This document shows positions 49,891 through 62,457 of a stretch of DNA of 64,000 nt, one piece after another (position 1 is the first letter of the stretch; every line of letters begins with the position of its first letter). Origin of the DNA: Nigrospora sphaerica (Eukaryota > Ascomycota > Sordariomycetes > Amphisphaeriales > Apiosporaceae); NCBI GenBank assembly GCA_018287875.1, contig JAGVVL010000001.1, positions 4,650,001 to 4,714,000 of the forward strand. The letters are read 5' to 3'. The translations under genes and the position numbers were made by a program. The notes beneath the pieces were generated by a model, which did not search any database, was not told the DNA's origin, and saw only the letters and a list, made by a program, of their open reading frames with translations.

Positions 49891-51659
49891 TTACTCGGCA
49901 ATGTACTGCTTCAGGGCCGAGAAGCAGCCCCACTTCTTCTCGCACTCGCCGCACTCCGCGTTGTACGCCTTCCAGCTGTCATCGTACATGCTGAACAGGC
50001 ACACGTCGTTGCCGACCTCCTTGAGGATGGTGCGGATGGCGACAGCCTGCTCAGCCACGCCGGGAACGGCCAGGCCCTGGGGAAGACCACCGGTGGGCCA
50101 GCCCGTCTCGTAGCACTTGGAGGGCTTGTTGCAGATGCCCTCCATGATGGCAAGCTGGCTCTTGACGAACTCGCCGGCCTGGTCGGCCGAGGTGCCCTTG
50201 TTGAAGTAGGGGTGGATGTTGGCGGCGGGATACTCGACGGCGCCGCAGAGCGTCTCGGCGACGCCGGGCTGCTGCCACGCGCCGACGACGTCAGCAGTGG
50301 TGTAGCCGCCCGTGTAGCCCGAGAAGGATTGCTTGCACGTGTTGATCAGGTTGACAATCTCGCCGGCGGTGCAGTAGCCGTTGTGCATAGCCTCGTTACC
50401 AACGGTGATGATCTCGACCATGTCCCACTGGGCCCACTCCTTGATGGCCTGGATCTGCTCGGCAACTGTGGGGCTGTGGGCAGAGCAGTTGGGGCCGTCG
50501 ATGAAGATACCGATGAGCATCTTGATGCCGTGCTCGCGGCAGGCCTCGCCAACGTTGGGCAGGGTGTCGCAGTCGGTCGAGTAGACGCGGACCGTCTTGA
50601 TGCCGGCGCCGGCGATGTCAGCAATGTCGGCAGCAACGTCACTCTTGGACTTGCACTGGCCCGACTGGGAGTAGGGGGTGTAGGTCATGGCCCAGGGGGT
50701 TTTGCCACCACCGCCCGAGGGCTTGGTGGGCTGGGGCTTGGCGGGCGTCGAGGACTGGGCCGGGGTCGAGGGCTTGGCGGCGTAGCTCGTGGGGGTGGCC
50801 TCGACAGGCTTGGTCGAGGTGGTGGGAACGGCCTCGACGGGCTTCGAGGGGGTGGGAACGGCCTCGACGGGCTTCGAGGTGGTAGGGTGGGCGTTCTCGA
50901 AGGGGCAGTAGACGACCTCGCCGGGGACCGTGATGGTCGTGGTGATCTCGGGCTGCGTGTAGGTGCCCGGCACGTAGCTGCTGACGACAGGCACGGCGAC
51001 CGTCGTGGCCTTGGTCACGGTGGTCGTGTGGGGGGCGATGGTGTAGGTGCCGGCCGAGGGGCACACGTACTCAGTCGTCTTGATGACGCTGGTGGTGACG
51101 CTGTCGCTCGTGGACACGGTCGCGTAGGGGCACGTGACCGTGGTCACGCCCGTGACGATCGTCGTGACACCGCCGAGGGTGTGGGTGCCCGGGGGGACCG
51201 AGGTGGTCGAAGGGGCGACAACCGTCGTCGTCTCGGTCAGGGTGAGCGTGGTGGCGGGGAAGGTGTAAACGCCGGGGGTCTCGCACGTCTGGGCGACGGG
51301 CGTGGGCACGACGACGACCGAGGTCGAGGTCGGCGCTGGCGTGGTCGACGGGGCAGCGGCCGGCGTGGTCACAGGCTTGGCGCTGCTGACCGTGGCGGCG
51401 GCCGGAGGCTGAGGGTTGTGGACTGGCGGCCGGGTTAGCAAAACGGAAGGGGGGATGCCAAAGGTGGGGAAAGGGGCGGCGTACGAGTGGCTTCACCGTA
51501 CCAGGTGCTGTAGATGGTGGTGCAGCCGGGAGCACAGGTGCTCTCGACCTCGTAAGCCTTCTTCTCCAGACCGTGGAAGACGTCGTGGGCGTGGCGGCGG
51601 TGGTGGGCAGCGCTGGCACCAACAGCCGCGGCGGCGGCGAAAGCAACAGATCCCTTCAT
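49891..51659 (-). CDS. btgE: GH17 cell-wall beta-1,3-glucanase/transferase (BtgE-like)
   Basis: Secreted glycoside hydrolase family 17 enzyme acting on wall beta-1,3-glucan. Two exons, complement of 49891-51422 and 51497-51659, give 564 residues. A signal peptide (MKGSVAFAAAAAVGASAAH) comes first, then a Cys-containing region (CAPGCTTIYSTWY). Several Thr-rich modules follow, each with a Cys-Pro or Cys-Glu start and a G-Y/T-T-P/A core (CETPGVYTFPATT, CPSAGTYTIAPHTT, YVPGTYTQPEITT). A Pro/Thr linker follows with three KPVEA repeats. The catalytic barrel runs from WAMTYTPYSQSGQCKS to the end: acid/base Glu398 in VGNEAMHNG and nucleophile Glu493 in YETGWPTGG. No GPI tail; it ends SALKQYIAE, so probably wall-bound or secreted. 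The 74-bp intron uses a GTGAAG donor. Confidence 0.95.
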
Positions 51660-54533
51660 GGTTCCTCGTCTGTGGCTCCTTTTCTATTAGGTATATCGAT
51701 GGCTGGTTTCGTGTAAAGAGTGCCCGCTGAAAGAGTGAAGCGGTGGGTGGGTGGGACAGAAACGAAGGACGAAAGCTGAGAGAATGCTTCAGGACGAGAG
51801 CATTAGCATCACAGGGTCGTTCCGTGAGGAGAGGAGAGAGAGAGGGAAGAGGGCGATGCAGATCGAGGGCAGACCCGGCACTTTTATTACGGGCTCGCGA
51901 GCGGGTCGAAGGCGCGCACGCCGTAGCCGTACGGGTTGGTGGTAATTTGACATGGCGGTTGTTTTTGGCATAGTATGGGGGGAGAGGAGCAGTCACCGTT
52001 GGCCCGGCCGGGGTCCTGGTTCTCCTTGGCTCACTCCCCTGCCTCTGCCATGCTGGCTACCCCGTCGACCCCTGCCCGCGCTGTGCTCCGGTGGGATGGG
52101 TCTGCGCATCGTCGCCATGGGTCCAATCTCCAGCAGTCTCCGGCGTGCTGCTGCTGCTGGTGCTGCTGCCGATCATCGTGTACGACTAGGGCATGACGAA
52201 GGAGGGGGGGATACATGGAGACCTCGGGCAAGGCCGCCGGCTGCGCTGTGTGGGAAATGGGGCTGGGCGCAAGCGAGAGGGGATATGGATGGGTGTAGCG
52301 AGAGACGTCGTCGATGGCCAAATTGCAGCGCGTCCCGGCTCCGTCATCGAGCGCCTCGCGCGTGCGGCGTGTTCATGGGAAGCAGGCAGGGCGGAAAAAA
52401 GGAGAAGGCGGCGGTCTGTGGTGGTGAGGTGGGCAGCTTGTCTGCTCGGCGCCCTGCTAGGCAGTTCATGGGAAATTAGTTAAGCGGCGCTGGGAAATTA
52501 GCACCCTGCCCGAGTGGCTTCGCTTGACGGCGGGATCCCTGCAGCGTCAACCCTGTCGCCTGCCGTCAGCACAAGGCCGGCGTTGTCATTGGTCATGCAG
52601 CCATTGCCAAGGATGGAGTCGCGACCCAGCGTATCCATACCTCATCGTACCTCCGTCCTATACATAGCATGCAAACGGAGGACGAAATCGAGACGCGCGA
52701 CGTTTTCCATGCCTGCGCGGGCCGCCCTGTCAGCTGTTCGTCCGTCTTGGGCCTCAGCAAGCTGCCAGTCAGTTGGAAGAAGATCTTGGGACAGGGAATG
52801 AATCAGCTGCACGGCCCGTGATACTATCTATGTACGCACACCTACGTGTATCCAGTAAGGACGTCAAATGCGACGAGCGGCGATCTCACCTACCCGATGG
52901 GCTTGCTTGCCAGGGGACCTACATAGGTACAATACGACTCTACGTACCTTGCATATCCGTCCCGGCACCTTACGACTAGACCTACGTTGTGAACAGAAAG
53001 GACCTAGTAGGTACTTTTCCGCTGAAATGCCGTTAAAGCCCACTCGCTACTTTACCTACTATATTCAGTACGCACTACGTGTACGTAGTAGACGTGCCTC
53101 TTTGCGGAGCCGGGCGGCATCAGCCCTGGCCCCAAGGTTGTTTGCTGTCGTTCGTGGTGGACTAGAACTAATGCAAGGAGAACTGGAGAAAACAAGAAAG
53201 AAGGAAAAGGTCCCCATACATAACCCCCCCTTCCCCGTCCGGGCAGGAAACAAATGGGTCCGTCAGCCTTTCTCCGTCTCCCGCACCCCCTATCGGCCTT
53301 TCAGTACTTTGTATCGCCTTCGCCTACTACCTTCCTTGGGTACCCACACCCGATCCCTCTCCGGCTTTTCCATGCCAACGACGAGCTCGTATACCAATTT
53401 ACCTCTGCGAAGCCGTTCGTTTTCTGGAACCATGGGTCGCCCGGCCCGTCCAAGCCCCCTTCCCCACACGCTGTAATGAGTAACTTGACCTGCCCATCGC
53501 CGAGCGCGCCATGGCCTGCCCGCCTTCAGTCGCAATGCCTGGAACACAAGACGCGCTTCTCCACGCTGCCGCTATTCAAGCTTTCCTCCTCGTTCGCCGA
53601 AAGCCTGTTTTCCCCTGCCGGTCAGCCTGTTGATCGGATCGCCTGGCCGTCCGTTCTGCCGCAAGCCCAGCCAACTTCGCACCCTTCGCCGCTTGGCCAA
53701 ACAACCCAACCTTCCCCTGCAGTTCCCCGGCCGGTCCGTGGCGGGCCCCGCCACCCACGGTCCTCAGCCCCCTTTTTCTTTGCCCCGATGGAGCACCACG
53801 GCGAGATTGCCAGCTGGCCCACGATGCTGTGCGATTCAATCCCGCACCAGTGTTCTTCGCGATGCTCCTTGTCGACTCGTAGGCCGCCAACGTAGGCGGC
53901 CAACTCCCCCAGTATTAGGGAAAGCAACCGTCGTGATTGGGCAGCCGGGGCAGGACTGAGGCTTGGGAGCAGCTGCGCAGGCCGCAGAGACCCGCTGTCC
54001 GGGCCTGCATTTCTGCCCTTACCGCGGAGCCTCTCTCCTTCACCGCGTCTTGTGCCATGTCCAAATGCCACCTTTTTTTTGAGTGAGCGTGCTGACCGGC
54101 GACACTCGTCATTTTTTGCACCGTGTTGTCGCATCTACCGCTTGCCATCACCAGCTGCCAACGGTATTCATCGCAGGCGGCGTGGGTTTGCACCAACGAC
54201 TCCAATCTCTTGCCCGGCCCGAACGTACCAACGAGCCGCTCAAGTTCAAGCATCGCCTCACGCAAGGACTGGGCCGTTATCCGCCAGTGGCCCATGGATG
54301 TATTCATTTGCTTCGTCGAGGTGTGCCATGAAGGTTGAGCGTGCCTCACCATTTTTGTCGGATCGGAGTGGTTCGACAGAGGACATAAGCGAAACCATCC
54401 GTCCATCCCCGGCTCATTGCAAGCCTGCAAAACAAAAGTAAGCACCAGATGTGTTCGATTTATCCGTACTGACGTACTCGTCGTCGGAATCCATATGTTG
54501 CTATCCATTTTCCCCTATGCCAACTGCAGCGTC
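51660..54533. other. GH17 upstream region and gene-poor DNA
   Basis: Promoter of the minus-strand GH17 gene next to 51660, then about 2.5 kb without a supported gene. A 213-codon plus frame at 53254-53895 is Pro/Ser-rich and unlike any family. TAGGTA motifs are at about 52920 and 53005. Confidence 0.55.
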
Positions 54534-55054
54534 CTACATAAGCAGAATGACGCCGAGAACGGCTGAGGCCAAGCAAAAGCCAAACTGCAACGCGGCCAAC
54601 CACTGAAGAACAAGGACGAAGATGCAGAGGGCTTACTGGGCCAGAACTTACCGAGATCCCGGCTAAAATGAGTGGCTGCTGACTCGCGGCCGTGACGCGT
54701 GCCCGTGTGATGCCCCATGGACTTGGTAGAGGCGGTCGGCATGCTGGACGTGTTGGCCATGCCCATAGACGACGTCACCGTCTCGGAACTGTCCACGACC
54801 ACCGGTGCCGGCAGGGCCGAGTCCACCGAAGACACCGGCATAGCCGTCTCTGTTGCCACAACCGAGTCGGAGTCCATGTCTGCATAGGAAGACATCACAG
54901 CAGTAGGAAGCAACAGCGAAGAGCACGTGTGTGGCATTGGCGAGGCCTCGATCAGTGCTAGCATAGACATCAGTGACTCGGCCATAGAACCCATAAAGTT
55001 CATGGCCGCCACCACGGAGGCCAAGGCCAGAGCGAGGTCGCCATTGGCTTTCAT
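54534..55054 (-). CDS. Putative small secreted Ser/Thr-rich protein
   Basis: Not recognised. Two-exon model, complement of 54534-54562 and 54652-55054, about 143 residues. The N-terminus MKANGDLALALASVVAAMNF looks like a weak signal peptide. The middle is rich in Ser, Thr, Met, Ala and Val (PVSSVDSALPAPVVVDSSET, VTSSMGMANTSSMPTAST), typical of O-glycosylated wall or surface proteins. The spliced end is hydrophobic (AVLGVILLM). Just before it, in the same frame but inside the modelled intron, the DNA reads WLAALQFGFCLAS, so the true 3' exon may begin earlier and form a longer GPI-type or membrane tail. The donor is GTAAGT. Divergent from the cyt-4-like gene with a 741-bp shared promoter. Confidence 0.45.
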
Positions 55055-55795
55055 CGTGGGGACGAGTGTGATAATAGAAGTAGGTATGGACGAGGTTCGG
55101 TTAGACCGGAGAAGGTGGAAGTCCGGCTGAACAGCGAGGGCTGGGGGGGCAGTCAGCGTAGAAATAACCGCGAAATCAGCCGCCGAGAAACAAAGACTGC
55201 CCGCCATCGCCCGGACTGACTTAGAGCAACATGGTACTCCCTATCTCCCATCAGCAGCTACCGCGACCACATCTAATTCCTGCTGTCACCGCGGACAGGC
55301 TTGTTCCACGAATGCGTCATGCATGCAGACCTGTCTCACAAGCCGTGACTGGGGTGCCTACACGCCTGTGGCTCGCTAGCTCTCTCTCTTCGCGCGTCAT
55401 CGGTCCTTGAGCGTCCAGGAATTCATGACAGAGGGCGCTTGAAGTCTTTGTTGTGTTAGCAACGCTATGCCGGAGACGACATCCAGTGGACTGGCCAGTA
55501 TCTGTTGCGGGGGAGGTCCAGGAATAGATAGCCTGTAGGAGCACAGGAGGTTGCAGACGGACAGCAAGCGGAGATGTGGATCCATGGATAACGGGGCTGC
55601 TGGATCCATAATGAATCCACTCTGAGAGCTTCCATCCAATCAGGCCCAAGCATGAAGAAAGTTCGCGGCCCATCGATTGGCAGACACGTGATGACCCTGC
55701 CTTCCATTCATCATAGAGGCCTCTGAATTTTCGTGACCCGTGGGCAAGCAGCAAAATCGGCACCGGCGCACCGCAGCCCGATACAGATCGAAGTC
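55055..55795. promoter_or_regulatory. Shared divergent promoter region
   Basis: 741 bp between the starts of the putative secreted protein (-) and the mitochondrial exoribonuclease (+). It must hold both promoters if both models are right. No specific element is recognised. Confidence 0.4.
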
Positions 55796-58700
55796 ATGTT
55801 GCAGGCATCTCGAGGCTCCTATGTCTGCTGGAAGTGCGCCTCGGGCAGGGGTGCCTTGTTCCGGGCCCGGTCCGGCCTAGAACCGGCTCGTGCTGCGCAT
55901 GCCGCCGCAACCTGGACCTCGTCCGTACCCGCCAGAGTGAGCAAAAGAATCCCCTACCCTGTGAAATTGGGCGAGCTGAAACGCAGCTTCAGGCGATGGC
56001 GACGTTGCGCTATGGAAAATTTGGCCGGCATCAGATTGCCGACCCCAAGAAAACCGACAGTATACGGGCGCGCCTGCGGAAATGGGACGAGGAGAATCCC
56101 AGCGAGGCCGAGGCCATGCTGACGGATCACGCCCAGTCCGGGGAGCTGTCCAACAACTTCACACGCCCGCAAAACGTCAGCATGGCCCAATTTGAAGGCG
56201 GATCGTTTGACGGCGATGAATTGGGCGAGCTCCGCTCCTCCGACACGCAGTTGCAGCCCGGTGACATGATCGAGATGAGGTACCCGTCCCTTGCCGCTCC
56301 TCCAGCCCGCGGCTTTGCGATCGGACGGTGGCCCTGACTGACCGGTGCTACAGTTCCCAGGGGTCGAGGAGACCTATGCTTGCCGTCTGTCTAGGCCGCC
56401 ACCATGGTTTTGAGCATTATTACACAAGCAGTGGCAAATGGATGATCGGCATGGGCGTAAAGACCTTGTTTGTGGTCCACAGATTCGCTGAACCCCGGGA
56501 ATTGGAACCCGTCATGGCTGAACTTCCGGCCGCCGGCGTCTCGTTAGAGACGATTAATGCCTTGCACGACCTGGGTCACGGGCCGAGTCGAATGGCCGGC
56601 GCCCCTCTACTCCGAAAGATGCTCCGGTTCACTCAAGCCTCCGAGGCTGTTTATCAGGCGAATGCCGGCACACTGGACGCCTCGAGCGCTTTCATTGGAG
56701 ACCCTGCAAACCATCGATACCTGACACTTCACGAGATTGCTGACCTGCTGCTCCCCTCGTCGATCAAAGTGGACGGCAAGTACGAGGCGGCAGCGCTGTA
56801 TGCTGTGCACCGAGCCATTCTGCAGGATGAGGTGTTCTTCCGGCCCCTTATGCAGACAGGGCATCGACGGTCGTACTTGTATGAAGTGAGCCCCCTGAAC
56901 GAGGTACAGACGATCGAGAGGGTGAAACTCTTGGTGCGTGACTACCTCGAGACGCCCGTTCACAGGCGCCAAGGCACGTCCCGATACGCGTCGCCTACCC
57001 TCACCGGTTTCATTGAGAAGGCCCAGAAGGCCATTGATCAAAGCCGCCTGAACCGCAAGCCTTCAACGCACGGCATCATCGGCCCTGCGACCTCATCGGA
57101 ACCTCCAGCGCTCGAGACCACCAGCTGGACGGCATCCGACATCGAGGTTCTGAAATATATCGAGATGTGGGCGGGCTACCAGAAGTTCCCCAGCTTCTCT
57201 CGCTTCCAATGCATCGGGTCGGCCATCATTCGCTGTCTGGAGAGATACGAAGATCAGCTTTTTAACGCCACTGCCGGGTGGACGTTTCTCCAGGAGGTAG
57301 GTTGGATCACCCCTTGGGAGATCCAAGCTCGATACGGCATTCGCTTCCCCGATGTGCAAACCAGACGAGCTGGTGGATTTGACCGTCCCGACTTGGGTGA
57401 ATTGGAGGCACATGTTCAACCCGATGTTTTTGAGAACCGCCGGCGGGTGTTGAGCGACATGACGGCGTATTGTATCGACGCCGAGTCCACGACCGAAATC
57501 GACGACGGTGTCTCTGTCGAAAGGACCTCCAACCCCAATGAGTTCTGGATTCATATCCACGTTGCCGACCCAGCGTCGTGTATAAAGCCCGGCACGCCCA
57601 TCGCCCAGTATGCGCAACTGATTCCCGAGACGGTGTATCTCCAGGGTCACTATTCACGCATGTTGCCTGACAAGGTGGGCGCGGATCGATTTTCTCTCGG
57701 TCCCGACAGACCCTGCCTCACAATCAGTGCCCTCGTGGACCGAGAAGGCGCCGTGCTGGACCGCAAAATCACCCCCGCTAAATTGGGAGAGGTAGTCTAC
57801 ATGACGCCAGAATCGGTCAACGAAGCGCTCGGCGAGAAGCGAATAGACCCGTTGGCCACGAGTAACCCCTTGACGGTTGGGCCTGTGCCGGAACCCCAAC
57901 CCCCGCAGAGACCCATGACGCAACCGCATCAGCTTACGGCGCGGCACAAGGAGGACCTCGCCCTTCTCTCGCAGCTCGGCAAGGCGATTCAGAAGGAGCG
58001 CCTCAGACGGGGCGCTATGCCCCTGTACCAGTCGCGGGCGCAACCCCAGGTCTTCCTGGACTACGTCAAGCTGACCGAGGTGGAGAATAGCTTCGTTCGT
58101 GCCAGCGGCGACCCCACCATCACCGTATCCGTTCCGAAGCAAACCGGCACCGATCTTGTCGAGAACTTGATGCGTCTCGCCGGTGAAGTAGCGGCACAGT
58201 GGTGCAACGAGCGCGGTATTCCCGTGCCGTATCGCACACAGCCCGGTGCACCAGCCAACGCGGCCCTCATCCACCAGTACACGCGCGACGTCTTTTACCC
58301 CCTCCTGGAGGCCGGCATTCGCCCTACTGAAAACCAGTGGCGCCAACTCCGTGTGCTGCTGGGCGGCGATGACATCTCCACAACGCCTGGTCCCTATTTT
58401 ACCATGGGCGTGGACATGTACACCAAATCGACGTCGCCTCTTCGACGGTATTCCGACCTGGTCGTCCACTGGCAGATCGAGGCGGCCCTTCTCGAAGAGA
58501 TGAAGCGTGGCGAATCGCTGGTGGGGAACCAAGACGACTCTTTTCTTCCCCTCACACGCGAGGCGCTTGATCGTGAGCTCCCGATGATGCGTCTGCGCGA
58601 GAAACAGGTCCGCTCACTGAACAACCACCTGGGCGCCAGCCAGTGGATTTTGCAGGCTCTGGTGCGCGCATGGGAGTTCAAGGAGGCGCCCCTGCCCGAG

Positions 58701-58970
58701 ACGTTTGACTTCATCGTGACGCATGTCAGCGGACGCAACAGTCTGCTGGGCAGAATCGACCTGTTCGATCGCCCTGCCTCGATGAGGTCCAAGGCTCTGA
58801 ACAATGTGGCGAAGATGTCCGACATCAAGGTCGACGACGTCTTCAAGGTCAAGCTTCTCGAGGTGAATGTCCATGCGAACAGCATCGCTGTCGAAGCCGT
58901 TGAGCTCGCCCGACGCGCCTCGGTGGACACGCTCTGGGCCAAGAAGCATGTCAAATCGGCTACGGCTTGA
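55796..58970 (+). CDS. cyt-4: Mitochondrial RNB-family exoribonuclease (Cyt-4/Dss1)
   Basis: RNase II-family 3'-5' exoribonuclease of the mitochondrial RNA degradation machinery (Neurospora CYT-4, yeast Dss1). Three exons (55796-55936, 55987-56279, 56354-58970) give 1016 residues. The basic, Arg/Ala-rich N-terminus fits a mitochondrial presequence. Exon 2 carries MATLRYGKFGRHQIADP; exon 3 has RPMLAVCLGRHHGFEHYYTS. The RNB domain shows DAESTTEIDDGVSVE (Asp528/Asp529 in the metal-binding cluster), FWIHIHVADP and the downstream SPLRRYSDLVVHWQIE with Arg842. The first intron is only 50 bp (GTGAGC-GCAG) and is needed to keep frame. The second acceptor is CTACAG rather than a nearer CCCAG. Convergent with the Reg1-like gene. 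Confidence 0.95.
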
Positions 58971-60674
58971 ACACAGACAAAGCCATCGCCTGTGGAATGC
59001 GTCTGCCTGCTGGGACTGGTCAAGCCCCGCCCTCAAGGCCGTGTACCACGAAACCGACCCAAGGGTGGAGGTGTCGGATCCAGAGACTCTCGGTCGGCCA
59101 GTTCGTGAACACGGAGGGGTCCTCGAGAGTTAATGGCGAGAGCATATACCCAGGCGAACAAGCAAGTGTGCTATTATAAGAAGACAGAGCATGCCATTGG
59201 CGCGTCGGATATGCGCGTGGCAGCTCGGCGACGGCAATGTATGATTGTAAAGTTCGGTGGCGTATTTTGGAATCCGAGAGAGGCGGGAATAGTAACCAGC
59301 CCCAGTCAAGGCGTAGGTACATGGTTAAAAGGGGGTCCAAAGGGGGGGGCGTGCCTAGCGTCCGCGGGCACTTAGCGCCACCAAAGCCACTTTCCCCGTG
59401 GAGAGGTGGAGGTGGAGGCGGAGGCGCGGAGAACTGGACGGACCTTCCATGGGGGGGAGGAGAGGGGGTTTGAATTGCGAACATCCGGTACTTGTGCAAG
59501 GTCGTCCCAACAGAATATAGATAGCGTCGTGCTAGCCGGTCAGCAGCCCTCCCCCCCTCCTCGTCCCCGGTGTTAGTACGAAGTACTACAATTCAGTAAC
59601 CCCCCCTCGTCTGGCAATCGGCAAGAAAAACGTGTTTCACCACCCGCGTCGACGTGGCCCTCGCCTCGCCGAGACAGGGACGACCATGTCACCATGGTCG
59701 TCATGGGACCGTTCTCCTCCAACCTTGTCCCTGGGTGCCGTGCCGGGGATGGAGGGGCGAAGCGGTGGCCACAGAATATCCCGCAGCCACCCACTGCATC
59801 ACATCACACCGCAACGTCGGTGCTCGATCGACACTGCGGGGTGTCTGGCGTCGGTCGTCCTTTTCCCCCAGGGTTTCCAAGAACCGAGTGGGAGCGGAGC
59901 GACTGGCCGGTGAGCGACAACACCGGCGGGCCAGGCGGGCCAGGCGGGCTGGCTTCGCTTGGCGGTCATGTATCCGATGCGTATGTATGCCTTCTCTATG
60001 TTTTGGCGGTATCTAGGCAAGTGTGTATGTATGTAGTAATGGCGGCCGTCGTGGGAACCAAACCACAGTGCGTGCTGAAAGAGCATTGCCCGTGCCATCA
60101 ACAGCCCATCCGTGTTTCGCTGTCGATTCACCCGGCCCGGCCAGCCGTCCTCGTGTTGGGTATTGGTCGTGGGCCTCCCCATCCCACCCCAAGATAAAAA
60201 AAACATGCTTTTTTCTTCATTCCAACACCTTGTTGCCCAGTAGCCAATCGTCTGCAATGAACCTGTCAATCAATTCCAGGCAAAAAAATGCACTCAAAAC
60301 GCCCAAGCAGCCCCTCGACCATGTAGTCCGTGTATGCCGTGTACCTTTCCGTTCCCATGGTTGATGGATGATCCTGTTTGAAGACTCGTGATTGCGGTTT
60401 ACTCCGGGCGACCCGACATCGCAATGGGACGTAGCAGCAACAGTGAAAGTCGCAATGAGTGACCCAGATAATCCCAAACCCTCCCTCGTTCCAACGCCGT
60501 TGCAATGCAAATCGAAATCAAAACGGACCAACTTGGTGTTTCGTCCCTCGTATCCGGTGCACGGCGCGGCCAGCGTTGGGTGCGCCGACACAACACGCGT
60601 TGCCACCGCCGCGCCAATGGGTTTGCCACGCGTCGGCATCGTCACTCGCGAGGACGTCGACCCAAATCTCTTCT
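58971..60674. other. Convergent intergenic region
   Basis: 1.7 kb between the 3' ends of the cyt-4-like and Reg1-like genes. G-rich tracts lie at about 59330-59470. No gene supported. Confidence 0.6.
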
Positions 60675-62457
60675 TCACTTCCGCCAGCCCACGTTCCAGA
60701 TGACGTGGGCAATATCGCGAGCCGTGTTCACTGTGTCAAGCACACGCCCGATGATGCCGTCGTTTCCCGACACTTCACCCTCGACGTAAGGCATGAGCAT
60801 GCCCGACTCCGTGCGGCGCATGCCCACGGCTTCTGAAAGGCTCCCAGTAGATGCCGTCCTTTGCAACCCAGATACTCGGCTGTGGGCCTGTGCGTCTGTG
60901 GGACTGGAGGCCGGTGTTGAGTTCCCTTCTTCCTCGTCATCTTCGTCACTATCGCCTACGTAGAACTTCCCTGATGTTTTCGATGGCCGGAGAGTCACCT
61001 GCGACCCTGTCGGAGAGAGGAGTACCGGGCTTCGCATCGGGCTGGCACTGTGCCTCATGGCCGTATCCTGGAATTCTTCCGAGTCCTCGCGAGATTTGAG
61101 GGTCGTCGAGGGTAGCATCGCGATCGTCCTGCTATCGCTGTTGGCAGCCACTTTGAGGCTTTTCCGTAGCTTCAGCGGCTTTTTCTTCGAGGCCGTCTTC
61201 TTCATCATGACACCGTCCGAGTCGCTGTCATCGTCGCCGTTCCACTGACCGTGCCCAACCTCTTCGTCCTCGTCCTCTTCCCCCCGAACGTCTACAGCAA
61301 TGCACTGCTGGACCTGTTCGTCGAAGTGGATGTGCTTCCGTTCCGCTGAGGGCGAGGCCACACCCGACGAATTTGTCGACTGAAGAACGCTCGTGTTCAT
61401 CCTGCTCAGCCTGCGGGACGAGAAGGGAAATGTAACGTAGTCGGTGGCAGCTCGCTGCAATACAGGGCGCGTCAACCGAGCGGGGCCGTCTTGCTGTGCT
61501 TGAACGGCGGCTGTGGCCTGCTTGAGCAGCGAAGAAGAAGAGAGCGACTTTTGGAGCATAACCTCGGACATGCTACGCTTCTTCAAAATGGGCTTCTTAA
61601 TGAAAGAGTCACACCTCGACAGTGAGGAGCTGTTCTGGTCCGTGTCGGTGAACAGTTTGCTATGTCGAGTCTGTAAGGGCCCGTACAGCCAGGTCACATC
61701 GCAATCTTTCAGCCTGTGCGAAGATCAGCGCTCTGACGCAACGTGAATCCAGTACCGCCGGCTGGGGTGGGGAGGTTAGGAACGCATACCAATTGAGAGT
61801 CTCGGGCGAGACGGTCCTGAGTTGGTACTTGGCCTTCATCCACGTTCTCCATGATGCATTTTCAAGGCGCGAGGCGTTGCCGTACTCGCCACGCTTCGAG
61901 ACGATATAACGCCAGGATGACCATATATCCTCCTCCTTCCAATTGTGCGATAGGTAGTCCACATGCTGGGTGGGATGATGCCTGACAGCCGTGTCGTCTT
62001 CGGCGTGGTCAAACGTATCTGGAGACACGGGACGCGAATTCGTGGGCGTTCCCTGGTCGACTGGCGATACTGTGTAGGAGTTGCCGGTCTGCGGGCTCGA
62101 TGGAGACTCGAGGTCTTCGACGTGGGAGAAGTAGGGATTCTCGTCGTAGTTGGGCAGCAGTACATGGTCGTCGTCGTCGCAGTGGCCATCTAATGACAGG
62201 TTGGTGGCCGGCGTGGACGAATACGAGGGGCTGGCCGAGTCGGCGTGGATGGTTTGGGGTGAGGACGGAGCCGAGGAATGGGTCGATGAGGACGGAATCT
62301 GGTAGGACTGACAGTAGGCGTCGCTGATATGTGACGTCGAGGACGAAGTGTGGAATCGAGATGCCGACTTGGACATGAACTGTGTTTGCGAGTGGGACCT
62401 TCGCAGGCCCGAGGGCGAAAAGAGGCCACTGTCCTCGGATGAAAGAACGACGGCCAT
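60675..62457 (-). CDS. PP1 regulatory subunit Reg1-like
   Basis: Targets type 1 protein phosphatase; yeast Reg1 with Glc7 restrains Snf1 kinase in glucose repression. Two exons, complement of 60675-61713 and 61790-62457, give 568 residues. The N-terminus is Ser-rich and disordered (SQTQFMSKSASRFHTSSST). A conserved block near residues 190-238 reads WSSWRYIVSKRGEYGNASRL, followed by ENASWRTWMKAKYQL. It crosses the intron into LKDCDVTWLYGPLQ and is the DUF1752-type region also found at the N-terminus of AreA. The PP1-docking motif KHIHF is at 349-353, within the family-typical RKHIHFDEQVQQCIAVDV. The C-terminus VLDTVNTARDIAHVIWNVGW is characteristic of the family. The 76-bp intron has a GTATGC donor. 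The ATG at 62457 is the first clear Met of an upstream-open frame. Confidence 0.9.

Noticed and set aside
49747..51438. 563-codon open frame antisense to the GH17 gene
   Set aside because: Gly/Arg/Asp/Val-rich mirror of Thr/Pro-rich codons; no domain. The sense strand is a clear GH17 gene.
53254..53895. 213-codon plus-strand frame
   Set aside because: Pro/Ser/Phe-rich chance frame with no motifs, and an equally long competing frame on the other strand.
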